Shown here in pieces: positions 8,523-15,641 of a stretch of 64,000 bases of DNA (positions are counted from its first letter, which is position 1; every line of letters starts with the position of its first letter). The position numbers and the translations under genes are program-made. The notes beneath the pieces are model-generated. The model was not told where the DNA came from and made no database searches. It saw only the letters and a list, made by a program, of their open reading frames with translations. This DNA is from Streptomyces sp. ISL-43. Lineage in GTDB: Bacteria > Actinomycetota > Actinomycetes > Streptomycetales > Streptomycetaceae. The stretch is taken from contig NZ_JAGGOT010000002.1 of the NCBI RefSeq assembly GCF_018614195.1, positions 154,573 through 218,572 on the forward strand, read 5' to 3'.

Positions 8523-9728
8523 GTGTCGAAAACTGCTGATGCCATCCGCTCCGCCGACGCGCACAGCGCGCACAACTACCACCCCCTGCCCATCGTGGTC
8601 GCCACCGCGGAGGGCGCGTGGATGACCGACGTCGAGGGACGCCGGTACCTCGACATGCTCGCCGGCTACTCCGCCCTCAACTTCGGACACTGCAACCGCC
8701 GTCTGCTCGACGCCGCCCGCGCCCAGCTGGAGCGGGTCACCCTCACCTCGCGCGCCTTCCATCACGACCGCTTCGCGGACTTCTGCACCGAGCTCGCGGC
8801 GTTGTGCGGCAAGGAGGCGGTGCTGCCCATGAACACGGGCGCGGAGGCCGTGGAGACGGCGGTCAAGACGGCCCGCAAGTGGGGCTACGAGGTCAAGGGC
8901 GTGCCGGACGGCCACGCCAAGATCGTGGTCGCGGCCGACAACTTCCACGGCCGTACGACGACCATCGTGTCGTTCTCGACGGACCACGAAGCCCGCGACC
9001 ACTACGGCCCGTACACCCCGGGGTTCGAGATCGTCCCGTACGGGGACCTCACGGCGCTCGCCTCCGCCGTCACCTCCAACACCGTCGCCGTGCTCCTCGA
9101 ACCGATCCAGGGCGAGGCGGGCGTCCTCGTACCGCCCGCCGGATACCTGCGGGGCGTACGGGAACTGACGCGCGAGCGGAACGTCCTGTTCATGGCGGAC
9201 GAGATCCAGTCGGGACTGGGCCGGACCGGCAAGACCTTCGCGTGCGAGCACGAGGAGGTCGTGCCCGACGTGTACATCCTCGGCAAGGCGCTGGGCGGCG
9301 GCGTGGTGCCCGTGTCGGCGGTGGTCGCCGACCGGGACGTGCTCGGCGTGTTCAAGCCGGGCGAGCACGGCTCCACCTTCGGCGGGAACCCCCTCGCCTG
9401 CGCCGTCGCGCTGGAGGTCATCGCGATGCTCCGCACCGGCGAGTACCAGCAGCGCGCGACCGAGCTCGGCGACCACCTGCACCGGGAGTTGAACCTGATG
9501 GTCGGCGGCGGCGCGGTGACCGCGGTACGGGGCCGCGGGCTCTGGGCGGGCATCGACATCGACCCGGCGCGCGGCACGGGCCGGGAGATCTCCGAGAAGC
9601 TGATGGAGCTCGGGGTACTGGTGAAGGACACCCACGGGTCGACGATCCGGATCGCGCCGCCGCTGGTGATCAGCAAGGAGGACCTGGACTGGGGCCTGGA
9701 CCAGCTCAGGTCCGTCCTCGCCGAATAG
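8523..9728 (+). CDS. rocD: Ornithine--oxo-acid transaminase
   Basis: PLP-dependent class III aminotransferase moving the delta-amino group of ornithine to 2-oxoglutarate, giving glutamate semialdehyde in arginine catabolism. The 401-residue length fits. Visible landmarks are NTGAEAVETAVKTARKWGY (cofactor-phosphate region), FMADEIQSGLGRTGK and the PLP lysine in VYILGKALGGGVVP. The GTG at 8523 begins VSKTADAIRSADAHSAHNYHPLP, the usual N-terminus. In many actinobacteria rocD stands beside a dimethylarginine hydrolase gene; here it stands alone, convergent with the glutathionylspermidine-synthase-like gene. Confidence 0.94.
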   Translation: MSKTADAIRSADAHSAHNYHPLPIVVATAEGAWMTDVEGRRYLDMLAGYSALNFGHCNRRLLDAARAQLERVTLTSRAFHHDRFADFCTELAALCGKEAVLPMNTGAEAVETAVKTARKWGYEVKGVPDGHAKIVVAADNFHGRTTTIVSFSTDHEARDHYGPYTPGFEIVPYGDLTALASAVTSNTVAVLLEPIQGEAGVLVPPAGYLRGVRELTRERNVLFMADEIQSGLGRTGKTFACEHEEVVPDVYILGKALGGGVVPVSAVVADRDVLGVFKPGEHGSTFGGNPLACAVALEVIAMLRTGEYQQRATELGDHLHRELNLMVGGGAVTAVRGRGLWAGIDIDPARGTGREISEKLMELGVLVKDTHGSTIRIAPPLVISKEDLDWGLDQLRSVLAE

Positions 9729-9767
9729 CCGTCAGCGCATGGCCGAATAGCCGGACAGCCGAAGCCG

Positions 9768-10958
9768 TCAGAGGATCACGTGGGGCAGGAAGCGGGCGTA
9801 CTCGTCCGTGACCGGCCCCGCCGATTCGCGGATGCCGAGCCCCGCCGCCTCGTCCTCGACGACCCACGCGCCGAGCACCACCCGGTTGCCGTCGAAGTCG
9901 GGCAGCGGGGCGAGGCCCTGGAAGACGTACGTCTCGTCCTGCTCCGGCGTGAACGGCTCGCCGCTCACCGTGTGCAGGGTGACGCCCGCGCCCTCGCGCC
10001 CCAGCAGCGGCTTCGCGGCGTAGCCGGTGGTGTCGGCGAGCTCGCGCGGGCCGTCCAGGTAGGCGGGCAGCAGGTTCGGGTGCTCGGGGAAGAGCTCCCA
10101 CAGGACGGCCAGCAGCGCCTTGTTGGAGAGCAGCATCTTCCACAGCGGCTCGATCCAGGCGGTCGTGCCGGAGCCGCCGCCGTGGTCGTACGTGCCGAGG
10201 ACCTGCGGAGCGAACTCGTCGGTGGCCAGCCACTCCCACGGGTAGAGCTTGAAGCAGGCGCGGATGAAGCCGAGCTTCTCGTCCACGAACCGGCCGGACA
10301 GGCTGTCCCAGCCGATCTGCTCCACCGACAGCTCCCGCGTGTCGATGCCGGCCTGCTCGGCGGTCTCCTGGAGGTAGGCGACCGTCATCAGGTCCTCGCC
10401 GAGTTCGTCCGTCTCGGAGTGCGCGAAGTGCAGCGGGCCGGGCGGCAGCAGCTCCGCCTGGCGGCGCCAGGCGTCGACGAGCCGCTCGTGGAGGGAGTTC
10501 CACTGGTCGGCTCCGGGGAAGCGCTCCTCCATCCAGAACCACTGCGGGCTGGCCGCCTCCACGAGGGAGGTGGGGGTGTCGGCGTTGTACTCCAGCATCT
10601 TGGCGGGGCTGCCGGTGCCGTCGTAGCGCAGGTCGAAACGGCCGTAGAGGGACGGCTGTTCGGCGCGGCGCCGCCAGGACTCGGCGATCAGCGCGGCGAG
10701 CTCGGGGTCGGTGATGCCGAGGTCCGCGAAGCGGTCGTGGTCGACGATGTGCTGCGCCGCCGCCAGGCACATGGCGTGCAGCTCCTCGACGACGTTCTCC
10801 AGCGCCTCGACCTCGGGCAGCGAGAAGGAGTAGTACGCGCTCTCGTCCCAGTAGGGGCGCAGGGAGTCGTCGGGGTAGCGGGTGAGGGGGTAGATCAGCC
10901 CCTGCTCCTCGACGGTCTTCTGCCAGTCGGGGCGGGGCTCGATGGTGTGGCGCTTCAC
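9768..10958 (-). CDS. Glutathionylspermidine synthase family protein (YgiC-like)
   Basis: A 396-residue ATP-grasp-type amide ligase homologue corresponding to the synthetase half of GspSA, like E. coli YgiC and YjfC. YGRFDLRYDG, KMLEYNADTPTSLVEA and an AKPLLGREGAGV block late in the protein are characteristic of the ATP/peptide-binding part. Actinobacteria use mycothiol and not glutathione, so the true substrate is unlikely to be glutathionylspermidine. The GTG at 10958 (VKRHTIEPRPDWQ) is chosen because the conserved homology begins there. It lies five bases after the upstream lipoprotein stop, so the two are probably co-translated. Confidence 0.88.
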   Translation of the reverse strand: MKRHTIEPRPDWQKTVEEQGLIYPLTRYPDDSLRPYWDESAYYSFSLPEVEALENVVEELHAMCLAAAQHIVDHDRFADLGITDPELAALIAESWRRRAEQPSLYGRFDLRYDGTGSPAKMLEYNADTPTSLVEAASPQWFWMEERFPGADQWNSLHERLVDAWRRQAELLPPGPLHFAHSETDELGEDLMTVAYLQETAEQAGIDTRELSVEQIGWDSLSGRFVDEKLGFIRACFKLYPWEWLATDEFAPQVLGTYDHGGGSGTTAWIEPLWKMLLSNKALLAVLWELFPEHPNLLPAYLDGPRELADTTGYAAKPLLGREGAGVTLHTVSGEPFTPEQDETYVFQGLAPLPDFDGNRVVLGAWVVEDEAAGLGIRESAGPVTDEYARFLPHVIL

Positions 10959-10963
10959 CGGGA

Positions 10964-11293
10964 TCAGCCGCCCGAGGAGCTCTTGTGGCTGCCGCCGATG
11001 CCGCCGCGCGTGACGGCGGACTTGTCGAAGCTGCCGCCGCTGACCTTGTTCTTCGTGACGGTGCCGCCGTAGTAGTACGAGCCGCGACCGCCGCTCTTGC
11101 ACTCCTTGGTGTTCAGCTTCTCGAGCGTGGCGCGGTCCGCGCAGCGCTTGTCGGGCTCGTCGCTGCTGCCGCAGGCCACCAGGGCGGCGGCGAGCAGGCC
11201 CATGCCGCCGAGCGCGACGGCGCCCGAGCGCATTCGGCGCGTGGTGCGCGCGTTTCCTGTGCTGCTGCCGGTGCTGCTGGCGCTGCTGTCCAT
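10964..11293 (-). CDS. Small putative lipoprotein, YgiB-like partner of the YgiC homologue
   Basis: A 109-residue exported protein. A basic start (TTRRMRSGAVALGG) leads to a hydrophobic core and an LVACGSS lipobox-like motif near residue 39-45, so membrane anchoring through the cysteine is likely. The end is Gly/Ser-rich (TRGGIGGSHKSSSGG), resembling the tail of E. coli YgiB (DUF1190), whose gene also precedes ygiC. The mature part is only about 65 residues, much shorter than YgiB, so homology is suggested by layout and tail motif only. Confidence 0.72.
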   Translation of the reverse strand: MDSSASSTGSSTGNARTTRRMRSGAVALGGMGLLAAALVACGSSDEPDKRCADRATLEKLNTKECKSGGRGSYYYGGTVTKNKVSGGSFDKSAVTRGGIGGSHKSSSGG

Positions 11294-11397
11294 GTGTGGT
11301 TCGCTCCCCCTGAGTGGCCGACTGCCCGACAGACTAGAACGGGTCGCGGGGCCGACGGAATCCGGCCGTCGCCAGATCCGTGACCTAGAGTCGGTTC

Positions 11398-12261
11398 GTG
11401 CTCATTGGGATGATTTGCGCGCTCGGTGCGGCGGTCTGCTTCGGCACGGCGTCGGTCCTCCAGGCGGTCGCGACGCGCGCGACGGAGCCGGGAACGGGCT
11501 CGGGAGTCGACACCGCCCTCCTGATGCGGGCGCTGCGCCAGTGGCGCTACCTCGCCGGGCTCGGCCTGGACGGGGCCGGTTTCGTCCTCCAGATCATCGC
11601 CCTGCGGCACATCCCGATCTACGCGGTCGGCGCGGCGCTCGCCGCGAGCCTCGCGGTGACGGCGGTGGTCGCGGCGCGGCTGCTGCGGGTGCGGCTGAGC
11701 GGGACGGAGTGGGCCGCGGTGGCGGTGGTGGCCGCGGGGCTGGTGATGCTGGGGCTGTCCTCCGGCGAGGAGGGCTCGGGGACCGGTTCGCTCACGCTGA
11801 AGCTGGGACTGCTGGGGGTGGCGGGCCTGGTGCTCGTGGCCGGGGCCCTGGCGGGCGGCCTGCCGGACCGCAGCAGGTCCCTGACCCTGGGTCTGGCGGC
11901 CGGGACGGGCTTCGGGGTGGTGGAGGTGGCGGTCCGGCTCATCGACGACATCTCGCTCTCGGCGCTGTCGAACCCGGCCCTGTACGCGCTCCTGCTGGGC
12001 GGGGGCGCCGCCTTCCTCCTCCTGACTTCGGCGCTCCAGCGCGGCTCGGTGACCACGGCGACGGCCGGGATGGTGCTCGGCGAGACGATCGGGCCGGCCG
12101 CGGTGGGGGTGGCCTGGCTGGGCGACCGCACCCGCGAGGGTCTGACCTGGCTGGCGGTCACGGGCTTCGTGGTGGCCGTCGCCGGGGCCCTCGCGCTGGC
12201 CCGCTTCGGCGAACCCCCGGCGCCGCCGGACCCCTCGCGGCCGGTCCCCGAAACCCCCTGA
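11398..12261 (+). CDS. DMT-superfamily (EamA-like) membrane transporter
   Basis: A 287-residue polytopic protein with about nine or ten hydrophobic helices. It starts with a GTG giving MLIGMICALGAAVCFGTASVLQAVA, typical of the EamA/DMT type, and continues with a second half resembling the first (GMVLGETIGPAAVGVAWLGD). Relatives export small metabolites or magnesium-like solutes; nothing here fixes a substrate. The C-terminus is Pro-rich and cytosolic. It is convergent with the MocR regulator gene, eight bases away. Confidence 0.85.
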   Translation: MLIGMICALGAAVCFGTASVLQAVATRATEPGTGSGVDTALLMRALRQWRYLAGLGLDGAGFVLQIIALRHIPIYAVGAALAASLAVTAVVAARLLRVRLSGTEWAAVAVVAAGLVMLGLSSGEEGSGTGSLTLKLGLLGVAGLVLVAGALAGGLPDRSRSLTLGLAAGTGFGVVEVAVRLIDDISLSALSNPALYALLLGGGAAFLLLTSALQRGSVTTATAGMVLGETIGPAAVGVAWLGDRTREGLTWLAVTGFVVAVAGALALARFGEPPAPPDPSRPVPETP

Positions 12262-12269
12262 CCGGGACG

Positions 12270-13664
12270 TCACAGGAGCGCCGCGACGAGGGCCGCCAGG
12301 GTCGCGGACCAGGCGCTCTGGGGCGGGGTCCCGAAGCCGACGACCAGCGCCTCGCGCGGCGGCGCCACCGAGTCGGGATGGCGGAAGAACGACAGCGGCT
12401 GCAGGCCCAGGTCCTGCCAGGCGGCCGCCCGCAGGGCCGCCCGTTCGCCGCCCGCCGCCAGGTCCAGCACCGCGTGCAGGCCCGCCGCGATGCCGGAGAC
12501 CGCGGCGCGCTCGCCGACGGCCGCCACCAGCTCGTCGCGCCGCCGCCGGTAGCGCAGCCGCATCTCGCGCACGTGCCGGTCGTACGCCCCGGACCGGATG
12601 AACTCCGCGAGCGTCAGCTGTTCGATGGCGCTGGAGCTCCAGTCGGTCGGGCCCTTCACCGCGAGCACCTCGTCCATCAGCGACCGCGGCACCACCATCC
12701 AGCCCATGCGCAGCCCCGGCGCCAGGGACTTGCTCGCCGTCCCGAGGTAGACCACCCGGTCCGGGTCCAGTCCCTGCAGGGCGCCCACCGGCTGGCGGTC
12801 GTAGCGGAACTCCCCGTCGTAGTCGTCCTCCAGGATCAGCCCGCCCGTGGACCTGGCCCAGTCGACCGCCGCCGCCCGCCGCTCGGGCGTCAGCGCGGCG
12901 CCCGTCGGGAACTGGTGCGCCGGGGTGAGCAGGACCGCGCCGACCCCGGAGCCGGGCAGCGCCCGGGTGCACGCTCCCGCCGCGTCCACCTCCAGCACCC
13001 GCGTCCGCAGCCCCGCCCCGGTCAGCAGGTCCCGGTGCACGTCCAGCCCGTACCCCTCCACCGCCACCTCCCGGACCCGGCGCGCCCGCAGCAGCTTCGC
13101 CAGCAGCATCAGCCCGTGCGCGAACCCGGCGCACAGCACGATCCGTTCCGGGTCCGCGTACACCCCGCGCGCCCGCGCCAGGTACCCGGCCAGCGCCTCG
13201 CGCAGCTCGACCCGCCCGCGCGGATCCGCGTACCCGAAGGCCTCGTTCGGGGCCTCGGACAGCGCCCGCCGGGCCGCCGACAGCCAGCCGGCACGCGGGA
13301 AGCCGCCCAGGTCCGGGGAGCCGGGCATCAGGCTGTACGAGGTCTTCGGGCGCACGGGCCGCCGTACGGGCGCCGCCGGCGCGGGGCGCCGCGCCCGGGC
13401 CCGCTCCGCGACCCGGGTCCCGGAGCCCTGCCGGGCCGTCAGCCAGCCTTCGGCGACGAGCTCGGCATACGCCTCGGCGACGGTGTTGCGGGCGATCCCG
13501 AGGTCGGCGGCGAGCGAGCGCGAGGAGGGCAGCCGCAGCCCCGGGGCGAGCCGTCCGCTGCGCGCGGCCTCGCGCAGCGCTTCGGTGAGACCGGCCCGCA
13601 GGCCCCGGCCGGCGGCGAGCTCCAGATGCAGGTCGGCACCGAAAGTGGCCCAGGATTCCGTCAT
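12270..13664 (-). CDS. MocR/PdxR-type regulator (GntR HTH plus aminotransferase domain)
   Basis: A 464-residue transcription factor. Residues about 15-80 form a GntR winged helix (LRLPSSRSLAADLGIARNTVAEAY) and the rest is a class I aminotransferase fold with the PLP lysine in YLGTASKSLAPGLRMGW. Such proteins bind PLP and often an amino acid, and act as activators or repressors of a divergent gene. The ATG at 13664 is chosen because homology starts there. The divergent gene, 46 bp away, encodes an AhpD-like protein, and repeated TGGACCAT half-sites lie in the intergenic region. Confidence 0.9.
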   Translation of the reverse strand: MTESWATFGADLHLELAAGRGLRAGLTEALREAARSGRLAPGLRLPSSRSLAADLGIARNTVAEAYAELVAEGWLTARQGSGTRVAERARARRPAPAAPVRRPVRPKTSYSLMPGSPDLGGFPRAGWLSAARRALSEAPNEAFGYADPRGRVELREALAGYLARARGVYADPERIVLCAGFAHGLMLLAKLLRARRVREVAVEGYGLDVHRDLLTGAGLRTRVLEVDAAGACTRALPGSGVGAVLLTPAHQFPTGAALTPERRAAAVDWARSTGGLILEDDYDGEFRYDRQPVGALQGLDPDRVVYLGTASKSLAPGLRMGWMVVPRSLMDEVLAVKGPTDWSSSAIEQLTLAEFIRSGAYDRHVREMRLRYRRRRDELVAAVGERAAVSGIAAGLHAVLDLAAGGERAALRAAAWQDLGLQPLSFFRHPDSVAPPREALVVGFGTPPQSAWSATLAALVAALL

Positions 13665-13666
13665 GG

Positions 13667-13712
13667 ATATGGACCATATAGGCGGGCCGCCTGGCTCGTA
13701 CGGTTGGTCCAT
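13667..13712. promoter_or_regulatory. Candidate MocR operator between divergent genes
   Basis: ATATGG-A-CCATAT (13667-13679) is a 13-bp palindrome just upstream of the MocR start. A second half-site TGGTCCAT (13705-13712) overlaps the start codon of the divergent gene. Repeated TGGWCCAT elements in a 46-bp divergent spacer fit the paired sites bound by MocR dimers. Confidence 0.5.
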
Positions 13713-14208
13713 GAACAACACGGACCACACGAAGAACGCACCCGAGCACACCCCCCGCATGCAGCTGGCGAAGCTCGCCCCGGACTTCTACAAGGCGGCC
13801 GTGGCCCTGGACGCGGCCGCGGCCAAGGGGCTGGACCCGGCCCTGGTCGAGCTCGTCAAGCTCCGCGCCTCGCAGATCAACCACTGCGCCTTCTGCATCG
13901 ACATGCACTCCAAGGACGCCCTCGCCGCGGGCGAGGACGTGGAGCGGCTGCTGCTCCTCGGCGCCTGGGAGGAGTCGCGGCACTTCTACACGGAGAAGGA
14001 GCTCGCCGCGATCGAGCTGACGGAGGCCGTGACCGTCCTGACCGACGGTTTCGTTCCCGACGAGGTCTACGCGAAGGCCGCGGAGCACTTCGAGGAGAAG
14101 GAACTGGCCCAGGTGATCGCCCTGATCGCCGCGATCAACGTGTGGAACCGCATCGGCGTCACCACGCGGCTCAGCCCCGGCCACTACACCCCGGGCATGT
14201 ACAAGTAG
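13711..14208 (+). CDS. Carboxymuconolactone decarboxylase family (AhpD-like) protein
   Basis: A 165-residue AhpD-fold protein. The alkylhydroperoxidase-type motif INHCAFCIDMHSKDAL near residues 61-76 holds the CxxC redox pair and a following His. Related proteins reduce peroxides or peroxiredoxins with the cysteine pair. The ATG at 13711 begins MNNTDHTKNAPEHTPRM. The divergent MocR gene and shared operator suggest induction by a PLP- or amine-related signal or by redox stress. Confidence 0.9.
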   Translation: MNNTDHTKNAPEHTPRMQLAKLAPDFYKAAVALDAAAAKGLDPALVELVKLRASQINHCAFCIDMHSKDALAAGEDVERLLLLGAWEESRHFYTEKELAAIELTEAVTVLTDGFVPDEVYAKAAEHFEEKELAQVIALIAAINVWNRIGVTTRLSPGHYTPGMYK

Positions 14209-14267
14209 CAAGCCCACTCGGCCGGCCGGCCGGCCAGTCCGTCAGTCCGTCAGTCCGTGAGCCGGTG

Positions 14268-15245
14268 TCAGCCGCCCGGGCGGAAGGCGGCCAGCGCGGC
14301 CGCGTGGTGCGCTTGGGTGAGCGTCCACTCGGCGGCCGGACCGGCCGTCAGGACGGCCCACTTCCTGCCGTCCTGGGCGACGAAGACCCGTTCGACGCCG
14401 CGCCGCCGGCCGTGCGACTCCGCACTGTCGTACTCGTAGACGAGCTCCCCGGCCTCGGCGACGCCCGGGACCGGCCCGACCCGGATCTCCTGGTAGCCGG
14501 TGGTCTGGGCGCGCAGGTAGGTGGAGGCCCCCTGGACGGCGCCCAGCGGGCTCAGCTCGGGCTCGCTCACCTGGAAGATCTGGACCAGGGCGGCGCGGTC
14601 GGGCGAGCGGTAGAACACCCCGGTGGCGCCGTCCTCCCGGACCCAGCCGACGGGGACGGCCACGGTGAAGCCCTTGGAGTCCCGCACGGTCTCGTGCGGG
14701 ACGCTGCCGCTCGGGCTGGAGCTGGGGCTGGGGCTGGGACTGCCGCTCGGCGAGGACGGGCGGGTACCGGTGGGCGACGGCGTGTCCGACCCCTCCCCGC
14801 TCGCCGGGGCGCTCGAAGCCGTCGGCCTCGCGAGCGCGGGTTCCCCCGCGTCCCGCTCCACGAACCACACCGCCGCCGCACCGATCGCGAGCGCGACCAC
14901 GGCGACGCCCGCCGTGCTCGGCGTCAGCCACCGGCCGACCGCCCCACCCGACCGCGGGGGCGCGGACGGTACGGGGTACCCGGGCGGTACGGGCTGCGGG
15001 TGCGGGTGGGGGGCGTGGCCCGGCGCGGGCGGCACCGGCCCGTACCCGGGCGCACCGGCCGGCGGTGCGGGCACCCCGCCCGGAGCGGAGGCCGGATCGG
15101 AACCCTGGCCGTGGCCGCGGCCCTGACCCGGTACCGAGGCCTGGCCCGGCGCCTGGCCCTGGCCCGCTGCCGGGTCCGGCCCGTCCGACACCCACCGCTG
15201 GGTCTGCGCGTCCCAGCGGGGTGCGCCCTGCGGCTGCGCGGCCAC
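14268..15245 (-). CDS. Single-pass membrane protein with a kinase-type extracellular domain
   Basis: A 325-residue protein of unassigned function. Residues 1-110 are Pro/Gly/Gln-rich and cytosolic (MAAQPQGAPRWDAQTQRWV...). One membrane helix follows (TAGVAVVALAIGAAAVWFV, about 113-131), then a Ser/Pro linker and a 160-residue outside domain beginning GFTVAVPVGWVRE. That domain resembles the C-terminal sensor half of the Ser/Thr kinase at 61362-63041 (GFTIFVPNGWTRR, and GPAAEW near both C-termini), but no kinase domain is present. It is the last gene of a tight three-gene run, three bases after the preceding stop. Confidence 0.75.
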   Translation of the reverse strand: MAAQPQGAPRWDAQTQRWVSDGPDPAAGQGQAPGQASVPGQGRGHGQGSDPASAPGGVPAPPAGAPGYGPVPPAPGHAPHPHPQPVPPGYPVPSAPPRSGGAVGRWLTPSTAGVAVVALAIGAAAVWFVERDAGEPALARPTASSAPASGEGSDTPSPTGTRPSSPSGSPSPSPSSSPSGSVPHETVRDSKGFTVAVPVGWVREDGATGVFYRSPDRAALVQIFQVSEPELSPLGAVQGASTYLRAQTTGYQEIRVGPVPGVAEAGELVYEYDSAESHGRRRGVERVFVAQDGRKWAVLTAGPAAEWTLTQAHHAAALAAFRPGG

Positions 15246-15248
15246 GGC

Positions 15249-15641
15249 TCAGCCTCCCAGCGAGGCGAGCAGGCCGGCCAGCGCGGTGGCCGCGGCGACC
15301 GATTCCACCAGCGGGGCCCACCGCTCCAGCGCCCCGCGCAGCCGGGCGACAAGGCCGGGGCGGATCTCCTCGGCCCCCTCCAGTGACTCCGCGACTCCGT
15401 CCAGTTCGGTGTCGAGCGCCGTCCTGTCGTCCCCGCGCGGCAGCCGGACGAGGGCCGCGCGCAGCTCCAGTACCGCTTCCAGCAGCACCTGCGGACCGAC
15501 GGCGTCCGCTCCCGCGTCCCCGCGCCGGACGGTGTTGGTGTTGTGGTCGCCCCCGATGCTGAAGGCGCTGTCGCTGATGCTGCCGATCCGTACGGACTGC
15601 TGCGACCCGCCCGCGCCCGTACCGCTGTCGTCAGTTGCCAC
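15249..15641 (-). CDS. Small protein with SAFSIGG-NTNT motif and helical bundle
   Basis: A 130-residue soluble protein I cannot place in a named family. The N-terminal 40 residues contain VRIGSISDSAFSIGGDHNTNT, a short Gly/Asn-rich strand motif. The remainder is predicted helical with acidic and Leu-rich heptads, ending in a small-residue hydrophobic segment (AAATALAGLLASLGG). The same SAFSxGGxxNTNT motif ends the membrane protein encoded directly upstream, and the genes overlap by 11 bp. This arrangement recalls small adaptor proteins of predicted actinobacterial signalling or conflict systems, by analogy only. Confidence 0.7.
   Translation of the reverse strand: MATDDSGTGAGGSQQSVRIGSISDSAFSIGGDHNTNTVRRGDAGADAVGPQVLLEAVLELRAALVRLPRGDDRTALDTELDGVAESLEGAEEIRPGLVARLRGALERWAPLVESVAAATALAGLLASLGG

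Noticed and set aside
11097..15386. Open reading frames over 1000 codons on both strands across the DMT, MocR and AhpD-like genes
   Set aside because: Very high GC makes antisense and out-of-frame stops rare. The translated sequences are Arg/Gly/Ala/Pro-rich without motifs, and recognised genes occupy the same DNA in other frames.
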